Source: a bacterium
GTDB lineage: Bacteria; Vulcanimicrobiota; Xenobia; Xenobiales; Xenobiaceae
Reading direction: 5' to 3'
Length of the DNA stretch: 13,526 nucleotides
Assembly: GCA_017444165.1 (NCBI GenBank)
Contig: JAFSXH010000219.1
Span: 1 to 13,526 of the forward strand
A program made the translations under genes and the position numbers. Positions 1 through 6,782 of this stretch are shown piece by piece. A model generated the notes under the pieces. It saw only the letters and a list, made by a program, of their open reading frames with translations, did no database searches and was not told the DNA's origin. The first letter of the stretch is position 1. Each line of letters starts with the position of its first letter.

Positions 1-1134
1 ACTAAAACCCGTACAACCGATTAGGGGTTTCAATTTCATGGCCACTTCTGGCTCACTGAAACGACCATCTTTTAAGGATGAATAATAGATACTCTGTCCA
101 TCTTTACTGAGAGAAGCCACGTACAAATTGCCATCCTGATCTTGACAGGATTCTAAACAAGCACCTAGAGGGGCTTCACCTTTAGCAGGGGCCTTGGCTT
201 CTACTGCTTGCCATTGTCCATCTTGCCAACGTCTCACCTGACGGCGCGTATTTTCGCCTTTGCGCAGACGGGGGAGGTCGTAAACTAACATGGCGTTGCG
301 TCCATTGTTGTCACACAAGGAGAAGTTCAGGCCCAAACGCCCTTTATCTATCTTGACAGGTTCAGTATTTGTACCTATGAGCGGTTTAATGTAGGAACTT
401 TCTAAGCCGCTACCGTCGTTCCAAACGCTGACAAAACCACCCTTCTCTTCTCCAGCCAGCTCAATGCGCTCACAACCTGTGGCGTGACGGCCCAAATTAC
501 AAGCTCTCGGCCTATCTCCCTTGAAAGCAGGATCAAAGAGAGCCGCTTTTACCATATTGTTCTCGGCTATCCAACCGAAACAAAATGCTGGTTTGCGTCC
601 GCCTACACCCGCTATTTCTACATCACTGCCCTGGCTAGAATCGGCTACATAACTGTCGCAGACGGCTGGTTTACTGAAGCTCCAACCTTTGTCAGTAGAA
701 TAGGTATACATTATTTCAAAGGCTGTAGGCCCTTGCTCTACAATATTGTGCTGAAAGATTACTCCGACTGAGTACTTAGCTTTGCAAGCGGCTACTTTGC
801 GCACACCAGCAAAGTTTCCACCGAAGAAGGGAGCCTTGATCTCTGTCCAGTCCTTTTCGCCTTCGAAGACAGAAAAGCTAAATTCAGGCTGTTTTATTAC
901 ACTTTTATTGCTAGACCAACCGAAGAAAGATTGCAGACGATTAAAAGAGAGCAGACAAGGATCGACGACTAAACCGCCTCTAGTATCAGGGACTTCAGTT
1001 TGTTCCCAGATAGCTTCAGCCGCTTCAACAGGTAGGAGAGAGTCGCTTACTATGCAGTAACAAGACATGCCTACTAATGCACAGGCTAAAGTTGATAAAA
1101 AAGTTTTTTTGAAAAAATTTTTTTGAAGATTCAC
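1..1134 (-). CDS. Secreted protein with Asp-box (BNR)-like motifs, C-terminus cut by window edge
   Basis: The reading frame is open without a stop for 378 codons from a GTG at 1134-1132 to the window edge, so the C-terminus is missing. GAGGAGG (complement of 1146-1152) lies 11 nt before the GTG, slightly far but the only good ribosome site. The N-terminus (MNLQKNFFKKTFLSTL) has a basic stretch then a hydrophobic core to about residue 29, a Sec signal; the cysteines at 25 and 27 do not form a clean lipobox. Residues 146-153 (STDKGWSF) match the Asp-box pattern SxDxGxxW loosely, and SKDGQSIYYS near 343 recalls it. Such motifs occur in sialidase-like beta-propellers. The chain is rich in short beta-type segments and cysteines. 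Secreted location is fairly sure; propeller fold is inference, and no catalytic residues can be assigned. It is the last of three leftward genes. Confidence 0.8.
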   Translation of the reverse strand, partial: MNLQKNFFKKTFLSTLACALVGMSCYCIVSDSLLPVEAAEAIWEQTEVPDTRGGLVVDPCLLSFNRLQSFFGWSSNKSVIKQPEFSFSVFEGEKDWTEIKAPFFGGNFAGVRKVAACKAKYSVGVIFQHNIVEQGPTAFEIMYTYSTDKGWSFSKPAVCDSYVADSSQGSDVEIAGVGGRKPAFCFGWIAENNMVKAALFDPAFKGDRPRACNLGRHATGCERIELAGEEKGGFVSVWNDGSGLESSYIKPLIGTNTEPVKIDKGRLGLNFSLCDNNGRNAMLVYDLPRLRKGENTRRQVRRWQDGQWQAVEAKAPAKGEAPLGACLESCQDQDGNLYVASLSKDGQSIYYSSLKDGRFSEPEVAMKLKPLIGCTGFS

Positions 1135-1172
1135 AAATATTGAAGCCTCCTCAGATATTTTTTAATTTTCAC

Positions 1173-1229
1173 AATGCGTAATTCCTAATTTAGATGGATT
1201 AATTATCTCCATTTAGATAATTACGCATT
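1173..1229 (-). promoter_or_regulatory. Overlapping inverted repeats in leader of secreted-protein gene
   Basis: AATGCGTAATT (1173-1183) is the exact reverse complement of 1219-1229, giving an 11-bp stem. Inside it, AATTATCT (1201-1208) pairs perfectly with 1215-1222 around a 6-base loop. The two stems share bases 1219-1222, so they cannot form together. ATGGA (1194-1198) could also pair with TCCAT (1208-1212) inside the long stem. The element lies 39-95 bases before the GTG start. It could be a leader RNA switch, a protein operator or a small palindromic repeat; no T-run follows on either strand, so it is not a standard terminator. Confidence 0.4.
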
Positions 1230-1361
1230 ATGAATTTTCTAAGTACGCACTCTAATTAGGCAACTTGCAACACAAAGTTATGTACATGTTGTGAAAAAAA
1301 TTTGTAAACTACTAATTCTAAATTTAAGCTGAATATCTTACTAACAGTTTCTGTAAAAAGC

Positions 1362-1398
1362 AAAAACACTGATCAAACTTTACGCCTAATCAGTGTTT
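1362..1398 (-). terminator. Intrinsic terminator of Glu/Thr-repeat lipoprotein gene
   Basis: Read on the minus strand, AAACACTGAT (complement of 1389-1398) pairs perfectly with ATCAGTGTTT (complement of 1364-1373) over a 15-base loop, and the T-run (complement of 1362-1366) completes it. It lies about 80 bases past the lipoprotein stop codon. The stem is AT-rich and therefore of moderate strength. Confidence 0.65.
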
Positions 1399-1478
1399 AT
1401 ACAGTAAAACTAAATCTTTGGACCAGTAAGTATCCACCTAGGTCTCTTTAGTTTTTTCTGTCAACAGTTAATAGTTGT

Positions 1479-1979
1479 TTACGGAAATATATCTTCGTCA
1501 TCCGATTCTTCAGATTCTTCAGATTCTTCAGATTCTTCAGACTCTATGATGGACTCTCCACTCTCATCTTCGAAAGACTCCTCGGTCTCGGTCTCCTCAG
1601 TCTCGGTTTCCTCGGTCTCGGTCTCCTCAGTCTCGGTCTCCTCAGTCTCGGTCTCCTCGGTCTCGGTCTCCTCAGTCTCGGTTTCCTCGGTCTCGGTTTC
1701 CTCGGTCTCGGTTTCCTCGGTCTCGGTCTCCTCAGTCTCAGTCTCCTCGGTCTCGGTCTCCTCGGTCTCGGTCTCCTCGGTCTCGGTCTCCTCGGATTCA
1801 ACGGACTCCTCGGATTCAACGGACTCCTCGGATTCAACGGACTCCTCGGATTCATCAGACTCGATTATAACGCCAGGGTGATAGTTATGAGCTTCACCAC
1901 CGCAACCTACTGTGAAGAAAGACAAACCTAGAACAGAACTCGCAACTAGGGCAGTTATAGCAAAAGATCTTATATTCAT
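1479..1979 (-). CDS. Small lipoprotein with polyacidic Glu/Thr/Ser tandem repeats
   Basis: The gene encodes 166 residues from the ATG at 1979. A longer start (GTG at 1994) is possible, but it would place the strong ribosome site AAAGGAAG inside the gene. The N-terminus MNIRSFAITALVASSVLGLS is a signal peptide ending in FFTVGC, an acceptable lipobox with Cys26 as the lipidation site. The mature chain has a short spacer with two His, then SEESVE units, 14 copies of TETEE, a break (SFEDESGESII), and repeated SEE near the end. Basic residues are essentially absent from the mature chain, so it is extremely acidic and surely disordered. It would form an anchored, negatively charged brush or spacer at the cell surface; cation binding or a surface stalk are guesses. 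I recognise no family. It has its own terminator and is probably transcribed alone. Confidence 0.8.
   Translation of the reverse strand: MNIRSFAITALVASSVLGLSFFTVGCGGEAHNYHPGVIIESDESEESVESEESVESEESVESEETETEETETEETETEETETEETETEETETEETETEETETEETETEETETEETETEETETEETETEETETEESFEDESGESIIESEESEESEESEESDDEDIFP
1504..1539 (-). repeat. Four 9-bp tandem repeats (SEE codons)
   Basis: The plus-strand unit GATTCTTCA occurs four times without mismatch. It encodes repeated Ser-Glu-Glu near the C-terminus of the acidic lipoprotein. The run is the shortest of three periodicities in that gene. Confidence 0.9.
1579..1788 (-). repeat. Fourteen 15-bp tandem repeats (TETEE codons)
   Basis: The plus-strand unit is TCCTC[G/A]GTCTC[G/A]GT[C/T], repeated 14 times over 210 bases with changes only at three synonymous positions. 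The purely synonymous variation indicates selection on the protein rather than a recent uncorrected expansion. The 15-base length keeps the frame whenever copy number changes. Confidence 0.93.
1789..1860 (-). repeat. Four 18-bp tandem repeats (SEESVE codons)
   Basis: Three identical copies of TCCTCGGATTCAACGGAC are followed by a fourth with a variant end (ATCAGAC). They directly abut the 15-bp array and share its TCCTCGG core, so one array probably arose from the other. They encode the N-terminal part of the acidic repeat region. Confidence 0.88.
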
Positions 1980-1983
1980 AATA

Positions 1984-1991
1984 CTTCCTTT
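1984..1991 (-). promoter_or_regulatory. Ribosome binding site deciding the ATG start at 1979
   Basis: AAAGGAAG on the minus strand sits 4 bases before the ATG at 1979-1977. It overlaps the codons after the alternative GTG at 1994, which itself has no good ribosome site. This supports the shorter 166-residue product. Confidence 0.7.
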
Positions 1992-2053
1992 CACATCATG
2001 TAAATGCTTAAAGCACCGTGATAGTTTTTTCTTAAAAAGAACGATAAGGTATG

Positions 2054-2069
2054 TTTACTGCTTAGTAAA
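2054..2069. promoter_or_regulatory. Perfect small palindrome upstream of acidic lipoprotein gene
   Basis: TTTACT, a 4-base loop GCTT, then AGTAAA forms a perfect inverted repeat 75-90 bases upstream of the ATG at 1979. It lies in the only gap that can hold that gene's promoter, so an operator is possible. No clear -35/-10 pair was seen to anchor this idea. Confidence 0.25.
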
Positions 2070-2086
2070 TATCCTTCTTTAAAAGC

Positions 2087-2126
2087 AAAAAAGAGATGAA
2101 CTCAGCGACAAGATCATCTCTTTTTT
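2087..2126 (-). terminator. Intrinsic terminator after the TPR gene
   Basis: AAAAAAGAGATGA (2087-2099) pairs perfectly with 2114-2126 around a 14-base loop, 13 bp in all including flanking A/T pairs. On the minus strand the hairpin ends in a T-run just past the TAG of the TPR gene at 2131. The A/T tracts on both sides could make it act in both directions. Confidence 0.8.
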
Positions 2127-2130
2127 TATA

Positions 2131-4230
2131 CTAATAACCGTAATCTATTGGACTACCATCACCCAACCAACCACTCTTATCTACCTTTTTATCCTCGCTC
2201 TTTACAGGCAGACCGCCAGGTAAGCCTGGGAATATACGCGGACGCTGAGAAGTGGTCGGAGCTAAACCTAAGTAATCACTGGCTGTATCTTCTGTCTGAA
2301 TTTGGAAGAACGAGTCGTTCTCGGCATCTTCTAATTCTTGAGGAGTCATCTTAGCGGCCATGTTCTCCATCGTCGCTTTAATTGTGGGAACGGCTAAACT
2401 TAAGGGATCTAAAGTTATAAATTTATTGTACAACTTGTAGGCTTGAACATTGTTGCCTAACTTGCTCTCTAACATACCCAAGCCACAGACGGCAACAGAG
2501 TTCATAGCATCGTATTTTATAGCTTCATTATAGGCGTGTTTGGCTTTGTCAAAACGGCGCAACAAGAAGCTGACATCACCCAAAAGACTCCAAAGGACAG
2601 AGGAAGCTGGAGCACAACCAGTCTGCATCTCAGCCGAATCACAGATCTCCTCAGCTAAGGCTATAGCCTCCTTTGATCTCTTTTGTAAGATGAGTAACTT
2701 CACTTTGCGGAACATACAGTGGATAGAATCTGGATATAATTCGCAGATCTCATCCATAGATTGCATAGCCTTATCAAATTCTTTGAGTTTCATATAGGCC
2801 GTAGCCAAGGCGACAGAAAGATTAGTGTGTACCTCTTCTGTGGCGTAATTACAGGCTAAACCGTTTTGAGCCGCCTCAATGGCCTTCTCCCAATTAGCGT
2901 GGCGCACCCAATACTCAGCTAAACCTAAATGACATTTAGCATCACGTGGTGATTTGGAAACTGAACGCAGATAAGTCTCCTCGGCTTCTTCTTGACGCCC
3001 AGTAGCTTCTAGAATGGGAGCTATGAATTGAGCATTGTTCTCTTCATCGCGCAGGTAAATATTCAAAGATTCATCATACATGCCCAACTTGAAATACAGA
3101 CCAGCTAAAGCCTTTTCAATAGCACGACGAACTGCCTTCTTTTCATTGGGATCATCGATAATATCCTGATAGTACCCAATGGCATCTTGAGCTGCTCCGC
3201 AACGCACATAGAGATTACCTAAATTCCACAAAGCCTGGGTGTTGCGCGAGTCGGCAATCAGCGCATCTTTGAGAGTCCTAATGGCATCGTCGAAATAACC
3301 AGCTTGGATCTGCTGTGTAGCCAACATATTCCATACGCGATTGTCAGTGCGATCTTTTTGTAACTCTTCTTTGAGTTCTTCTATAAAACTTTCACTGAGT
3401 TTGTGCCACTGCTTTTGTAAGCCTAAGTGAGCATAAACACGCAAAAGCTCCATCTTCCAGATCTTGGCATTTTTATGATTGGGATTAGTGCGTATAGCCT
3501 GTTCATAAGCCCCGCGCGACTCTTTAAAGCTCTTAGTCCTGTAAGCTAGTCTAGCAGCAGTTTCCAAGAGATCGGGGTTGCTCTCGTGATTTATGAGGGC
3601 TTTAGCAACTAAACGCAAGCCCATTTGCTGGAGAGCAGAACGCTGTTCGGGCTTTAATCCTTTACCCAACATCTCTTCGAAGAACGAACCACTCAAAGGA
3701 GATTCCTCTTGCGCACGCATTTCTATGAGCTTAGAATAATATCTCTCTGCCACTTCCAGATCATACGCCCTGGAGGCTGTCAAAGCTAAACGCCTGACTG
3801 AGTCCACATCGTCAGGTTGGCGATCTACACACCACTGGCGCAGAGGTTGAGCCTTTTTGTACAATCCTCTACCCTCTAAAGTGTCAGCCAGTTTAGTAGC
3901 AAAGAACACACTAGGACAAGCCTGCATAGCCTCTTCCAGAGCTGTTTGGATAGCAAGCACATCCTCTTGTTTGCGCAAAATTTGTAATTTACGCTTATGT
4001 AATTCTGGATTCTGTGGATCTTGAGCCAATTGATTATTGACATCTTCTAAAGCCTCTTCAAAAGGCTCGTTAATGTCTCCCATCAAGGGTTTACCTAACT
4101 TGCTCTCCTTGCTGGGAATCTTACTAGCAGAAGACTGTTTTTTCACTAGACCCTTACCCTGATCCGCACCAGGGGCTTTAGGAGTCATAGAAGGCTTTGA
4201 TTGTTTACTAGAACCGAATTTTGGCGTCAT
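2131..4230 (-). CDS. Large TPR-repeat protein, probably cytoplasmic
   Basis: The gene encodes 699 residues; the ATG at 4230 is preceded by GAGGAGA at good spacing. Residues 1 to about 55 are low-complexity and rich in Lys, Ser and Pro (KFGSSKQSKPSMTPK), without a signal peptide or membrane segment. From about residue 75 to 630 the chain is helical repeats with the TPR spacing of about 34 residues. Clear copies include the segments starting VWNMLATQQIQAGYFDDAI, ALWNLGNLYVRCGAAQDAI, CHLGLAEYWVRHANWEKAI and SLLGDVSFLLRRFDKAKHAY. The last 70 residues are acidic, then Gly/Pro-rich, and probably disordered. TPR arrays bind proteins, so a scaffold role is likely; the partner is unknown. It is divergent from the PASTA kinase gene with 161 bases between them, so co-regulation and a Ser/Thr-rich phosphorylatable tail are worth noting but unproven. 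Confidence 0.88.
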   Translation of the reverse strand: MTPKFGSSKQSKPSMTPKAPGADQGKGLVKKQSSASKIPSKESKLGKPLMGDINEPFEEALEDVNNQLAQDPQNPELHKRKLQILRKQEDVLAIQTALEEAMQACPSVFFATKLADTLEGRGLYKKAQPLRQWCVDRQPDDVDSVRRLALTASRAYDLEVAERYYSKLIEMRAQEESPLSGSFFEEMLGKGLKPEQRSALQQMGLRLVAKALINHESNPDLLETAARLAYRTKSFKESRGAYEQAIRTNPNHKNAKIWKMELLRVYAHLGLQKQWHKLSESFIEELKEELQKDRTDNRVWNMLATQQIQAGYFDDAIRTLKDALIADSRNTQALWNLGNLYVRCGAAQDAIGYYQDIIDDPNEKKAVRRAIEKALAGLYFKLGMYDESLNIYLRDEENNAQFIAPILEATGRQEEAEETYLRSVSKSPRDAKCHLGLAEYWVRHANWEKAIEAAQNGLACNYATEEVHTNLSVALATAYMKLKEFDKAMQSMDEICELYPDSIHCMFRKVKLLILQKRSKEAIALAEEICDSAEMQTGCAPASSVLWSLLGDVSFLLRRFDKAKHAYNEAIKYDAMNSVAVCGLGMLESKLGNNVQAYKLYNKFITLDPLSLAVPTIKATMENMAAKMTPQELEDAENDSFFQIQTEDTASDYLGLAPTTSQRPRIFPGLPGGLPVKSEDKKVDKSGWLGDGSPIDYGY

Positions 4231-4391
4231 ACTCTCTTCTCCTCACAGATGGGAGCTTCATCCACCTGGGGCAATATACGTGTCGCACGCCTTTCTAGGG
4301 AGTATTTTTAATATCCTACTAAAGGAAGGAGGGGGAAAGTTAATTTTGTTACAATTGAGAACCCAAAATAAATGGAAGTTTTGTCAATTAT

Positions 4392-6716
4392 ATGATAGGA
4401 AAGATAATTGCCAATCGCTACGAGGTCATATCCAAGTTAGGCAGTGGCGGGATGGCCGTAGTTTATAGAGCTAAAGATCGCAATTTAGGTCGTGATGTTG
4501 CCTTAAAGGTTCTCAAGGAATCTGTGGCTGAAGATCCTGAATTTCGGGAGCGTTTTCGCCGTGAGGCTAGAGCTAGTGCTATATTGACACATCGCAATAT
4601 CGTACAGGTTTACGATTATTTCGAGGATAACGATGGTATTTTTATTGTTATGGAATTGGTCGATGGCCACGATCTCAGTTCTCTGCTACGCCATGTAGGT
4701 TCGCTGAATGAGGATGAGGCTGTAGACATTATCTCTCAAGTGTTGAACGCTTTGGAATTTTCGCACAGTCGAGGGATAGTTCACAGGGATATTTCTGCTC
4801 GCAATGTTTTGATCGCCCAAGATGGTACTGTGAAAGTAACAGATTTTGGCATTGCCAGAGTAGTGGGGGAGAGATCGCTTACTAAAAGCGGTGAACTTAT
4901 AGGATCTGTCCAGTATATTTCCCCAGAACAGGCTAGCGGTGGTGAAGTTACCTCTAAGTCGGATCTCTACTCGGTTGGAGTTCTGTTGTATGAGATTCTT
5001 ACGGGCAGGTTACCTTTTAACTCTGATCATGCCGTGAAATTGGCTCTAATGCACGTTCAAGCTCCTGTTCCTAAACCTTCTCAAGTCAATTCGAAGATCT
5101 CTGCTAAGATGGATAGAGTCGTCCTCAAAGCTATGAGCAAGCGGCCAGAGGATCGTTACTACAATGCTCAAGAGATGCGTTCTGATCTGCTCGGGCAGAC
5201 ACAGACTCAGTTTTCACCCCCAATTTCAATGCCAATTCCGACTTCAGAGGTGAGTGCGGGTAAATTTGAGCAGATTGAAAGGACTGTCAGGAGGATGGAA
5301 GCCCTGCAGATGCCTACAGATGATCTACCCGCTGATGATGTGGATTCAGTAGATACAATAGACTTTAGCCAGGCTAATTACGAACAAGAGGAGATGGAAG
5401 ATTATGACCCATACGAACCAGAAGAGATAGAGATGATTGAGGAAGAAGCCGATGATTATAGTGTTCTAAATAAAGGACTAAGCATAGCAATATCTGTGGT
5501 TTTAGTCGTACTTTTAGCTTTTGTCGGTGGGGTAGCTTACCTCAAATATAAAGATTCTGAGAATATTGTTGTTCCCAATATTATAGGACAAAAATTGGCT
5601 GTGGCTAGGGAAGTTTTAGAGTCTCGTCATCTGTCTTTAGAGATCAGATCACGGAAATATTCTGCTACAGATACCCCTGGTATGATTGTCAGTCAGGATC
5701 CTATTGAAGGTTCTCAAGTCGTTTCTGGAGACAAGGTTTTTGTTGTGGTCAGTGTCGGCAGAAATAAAGTTATGGTTCCTAATTTACTCAATATGGATGA
5801 GAGTGTTGCCCGTGAACAGTTGAGGAGTATGGAACTAGAGTGTGTTATCGCTTATTTGTCTGATCCTGACGCTAAATTTGGAGTAGTTCTCAAACAGGAA
5901 CCAGATCCTAACAGTGAGATAAATTCTGGCGGTGAGGTTAAGATTTATATAAACGATAATTTGGGTGAAGTAGTTGTTCCTAATATTCTCGATCTCAATC
6001 TTGATAAAGCAACCCAGATTTTAAAAGATTTAGGTCTCGATCTGCAGATCCGAGAAAAACGTCCCGATGCCGAAGCTAAAGAGGGAACAATTATAGCTCA
6101 AGAACCAGCTAGGGGTGATAAGATCAAGAAGAATGGCATAGTTTATGTTACTGTTGCAGAAGCCATGGCTAAGAAGACCGCTCCTTCTCTTGTGGGGTTA
6201 TCTATCGAAGAGGCCCAAAAGAAAGCTAATTCTTTGGGGTTGAAATTGAGCGTAAGTGGTGACTTGAGTAAAGAATCTAAGGTTAAAGAGCAGAGTGTCG
6301 CTCCTGGTGAGATTATCTCCGACGAAAAATTAGCTGTAGTGTGCGAAAGGCCAGAGATTCATGAGCCTGAATCATCTGAATCTGAATTACCTCAACCGAG
6401 CGTTGAAACTAAAAATGTTCCCAATATTTGTGGATTAAAGTACGATGTGGCTGTAGAAGAACTTCATGCTAGAGGTCTAAAAGTTGGTAAAATAGAGACT
6501 GTACCAGGTAATGAGGGCTCGACGGTGGTAGAACAGACTCCTGTAGCTGGTGAGGTCGTTGAAGCTGGAACTAGGGTAAATTTAGTTATTACTCAGACTG
6601 TTTCTACACCTTCTCCCGCACCAGTGCCTAGTAGCACTCCTACAACGGAAAAGAAGGAAGATGGAGCAACTCCTGAACCTACAGAAATAGAGATACCAGG
6701 AGACATTTTGCCCTAA
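4392..6716 (+). CDS. prkC: Membrane Ser/Thr protein kinase with five PASTA domains (PrkC/PknB/Stk1 type)
   Basis: This 774-residue protein is a receptor kinase that phosphorylates cell-division, wall-synthesis or dormancy proteins in response to peptidoglycan fragments or lipid II. The kinase domain covers residues 10-270: Gly loop GSGGMA (17-22), Lys39, helix-C Glu58, HRD at 131-133, DFG at 151-153 and the activation-segment end GSVQYISPEQA (171-181). Thr164 and Ser166 lie in the activation loop. The catalytic loop reads HRDISARN, with Ser135 where HRDxKPxN kinases carry Lys. An acidic juxtamembrane linker is followed by one membrane segment at about 363-383. Five PASTA domains start near 391, 457, 525, 593 and 673, each opening with a VPN- or APS-like motif. 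A Pro/Thr-rich tail ends the chain. The ATG has only a weak ribosome site (GGAAG, 13 bases upstream). It heads a cluster with a PASTA-only protein and rpe. Confidence 0.96.
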   Translation: MIGKIIANRYEVISKLGSGGMAVVYRAKDRNLGRDVALKVLKESVAEDPEFRERFRREARASAILTHRNIVQVYDYFEDNDGIFIVMELVDGHDLSSLLRHVGSLNEDEAVDIISQVLNALEFSHSRGIVHRDISARNVLIAQDGTVKVTDFGIARVVGERSLTKSGELIGSVQYISPEQASGGEVTSKSDLYSVGVLLYEILTGRLPFNSDHAVKLALMHVQAPVPKPSQVNSKISAKMDRVVLKAMSKRPEDRYYNAQEMRSDLLGQTQTQFSPPISMPIPTSEVSAGKFEQIERTVRRMEALQMPTDDLPADDVDSVDTIDFSQANYEQEEMEDYDPYEPEEIEMIEEEADDYSVLNKGLSIAISVVLVVLLAFVGGVAYLKYKDSENIVVPNIIGQKLAVAREVLESRHLSLEIRSRKYSATDTPGMIVSQDPIEGSQVVSGDKVFVVVSVGRNKVMVPNLLNMDESVAREQLRSMELECVIAYLSDPDAKFGVVLKQEPDPNSEINSGGEVKIYINDNLGEVVVPNILDLNLDKATQILKDLGLDLQIREKRPDAEAKEGTIIAQEPARGDKIKKNGIVYVTVAEAMAKKTAPSLVGLSIEEAQKKANSLGLKLSVSGDLSKESKVKEQSVAPGEIISDEKLAVVCERPEIHEPESSESELPQPSVETKNVPNICGLKYDVAVEELHARGLKVGKIETVPGNEGSTVVEQTPVAGEVVEAGTRVNLVITQTVSTPSPAPVPSSTPTTEKKEDGATPEPTEIEIPGDILP

Positions 6717-6770
6717 AGATTGCAAATTTTCTCCGTACCGTATATACTTTTCCCTCATGGCACAAACGAG

Positions 6771-6776
6771 AGAGGA
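6771..6776 (+). promoter_or_regulatory. Ribosome binding site deciding the ATG start at 6783
   Basis: AGAGGA, 6 bases before the ATG at 6783, is the only good ribosome site near the start of the PASTA-only gene. The alternative in-frame TTG at 6720 has none and would add 21 residues with no domain value. Confidence 0.75.
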
Positions 6777-6782
6777 TTGATT

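Larger units (their letters stand above)
1135..1478. other. AT-rich intergenic region without genes
   Basis: This 344-base gap between two leftward genes contains no credible reading frame. It holds the ribosome site of the secreted-protein gene (1146-1152), a set of overlapping inverted repeats in its leader (1173-1229) and the terminator of the upstream lipoprotein gene (1362-1398). The stretch 1230-1361 is AT-rich and probably contains the promoter of the secreted-protein gene, but no convincing -35/-10 pair stands out. Confidence 0.6.

Noticed and set aside
484..1060. Two plus-strand reading frames of 95 and 92 codons
   Set aside because: They lie opposite the continuous 378-codon minus-strand secreted protein, which has a signal peptide and a ribosome site. 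They have neither.
1579..1860. Repeat array considered as a CRISPR
   Set aside because: Units are 15 and 18 bases long with no unique spacers and lie inside a coding frame.
1546..1881. Plus-strand frame encoding Ser-Val repeats and a minus-strand frame encoding Arg-Pro repeats
   Set aside because: Both are shadows of the 15-bp tandem repeat; only the Glu/Thr frame has a signal peptide, ribosome site and terminator, and its third positions vary synonymously.
4280..4468. Plus-strand 62-codon frame overlapping the kinase start
   Set aside because: It overlaps the kinase gene in another frame, has no ribosome site and shows no recognisable protein features.
4392..6716. Kinase considered as a pseudokinase because of the HRDISARN loop
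   Set aside because: The Gly loop, Lys39, Glu58, HRD Asp133, Asn138 and DFG Asp151 are all present, and Ser at this loop position is tolerated in other bacterial kinases.
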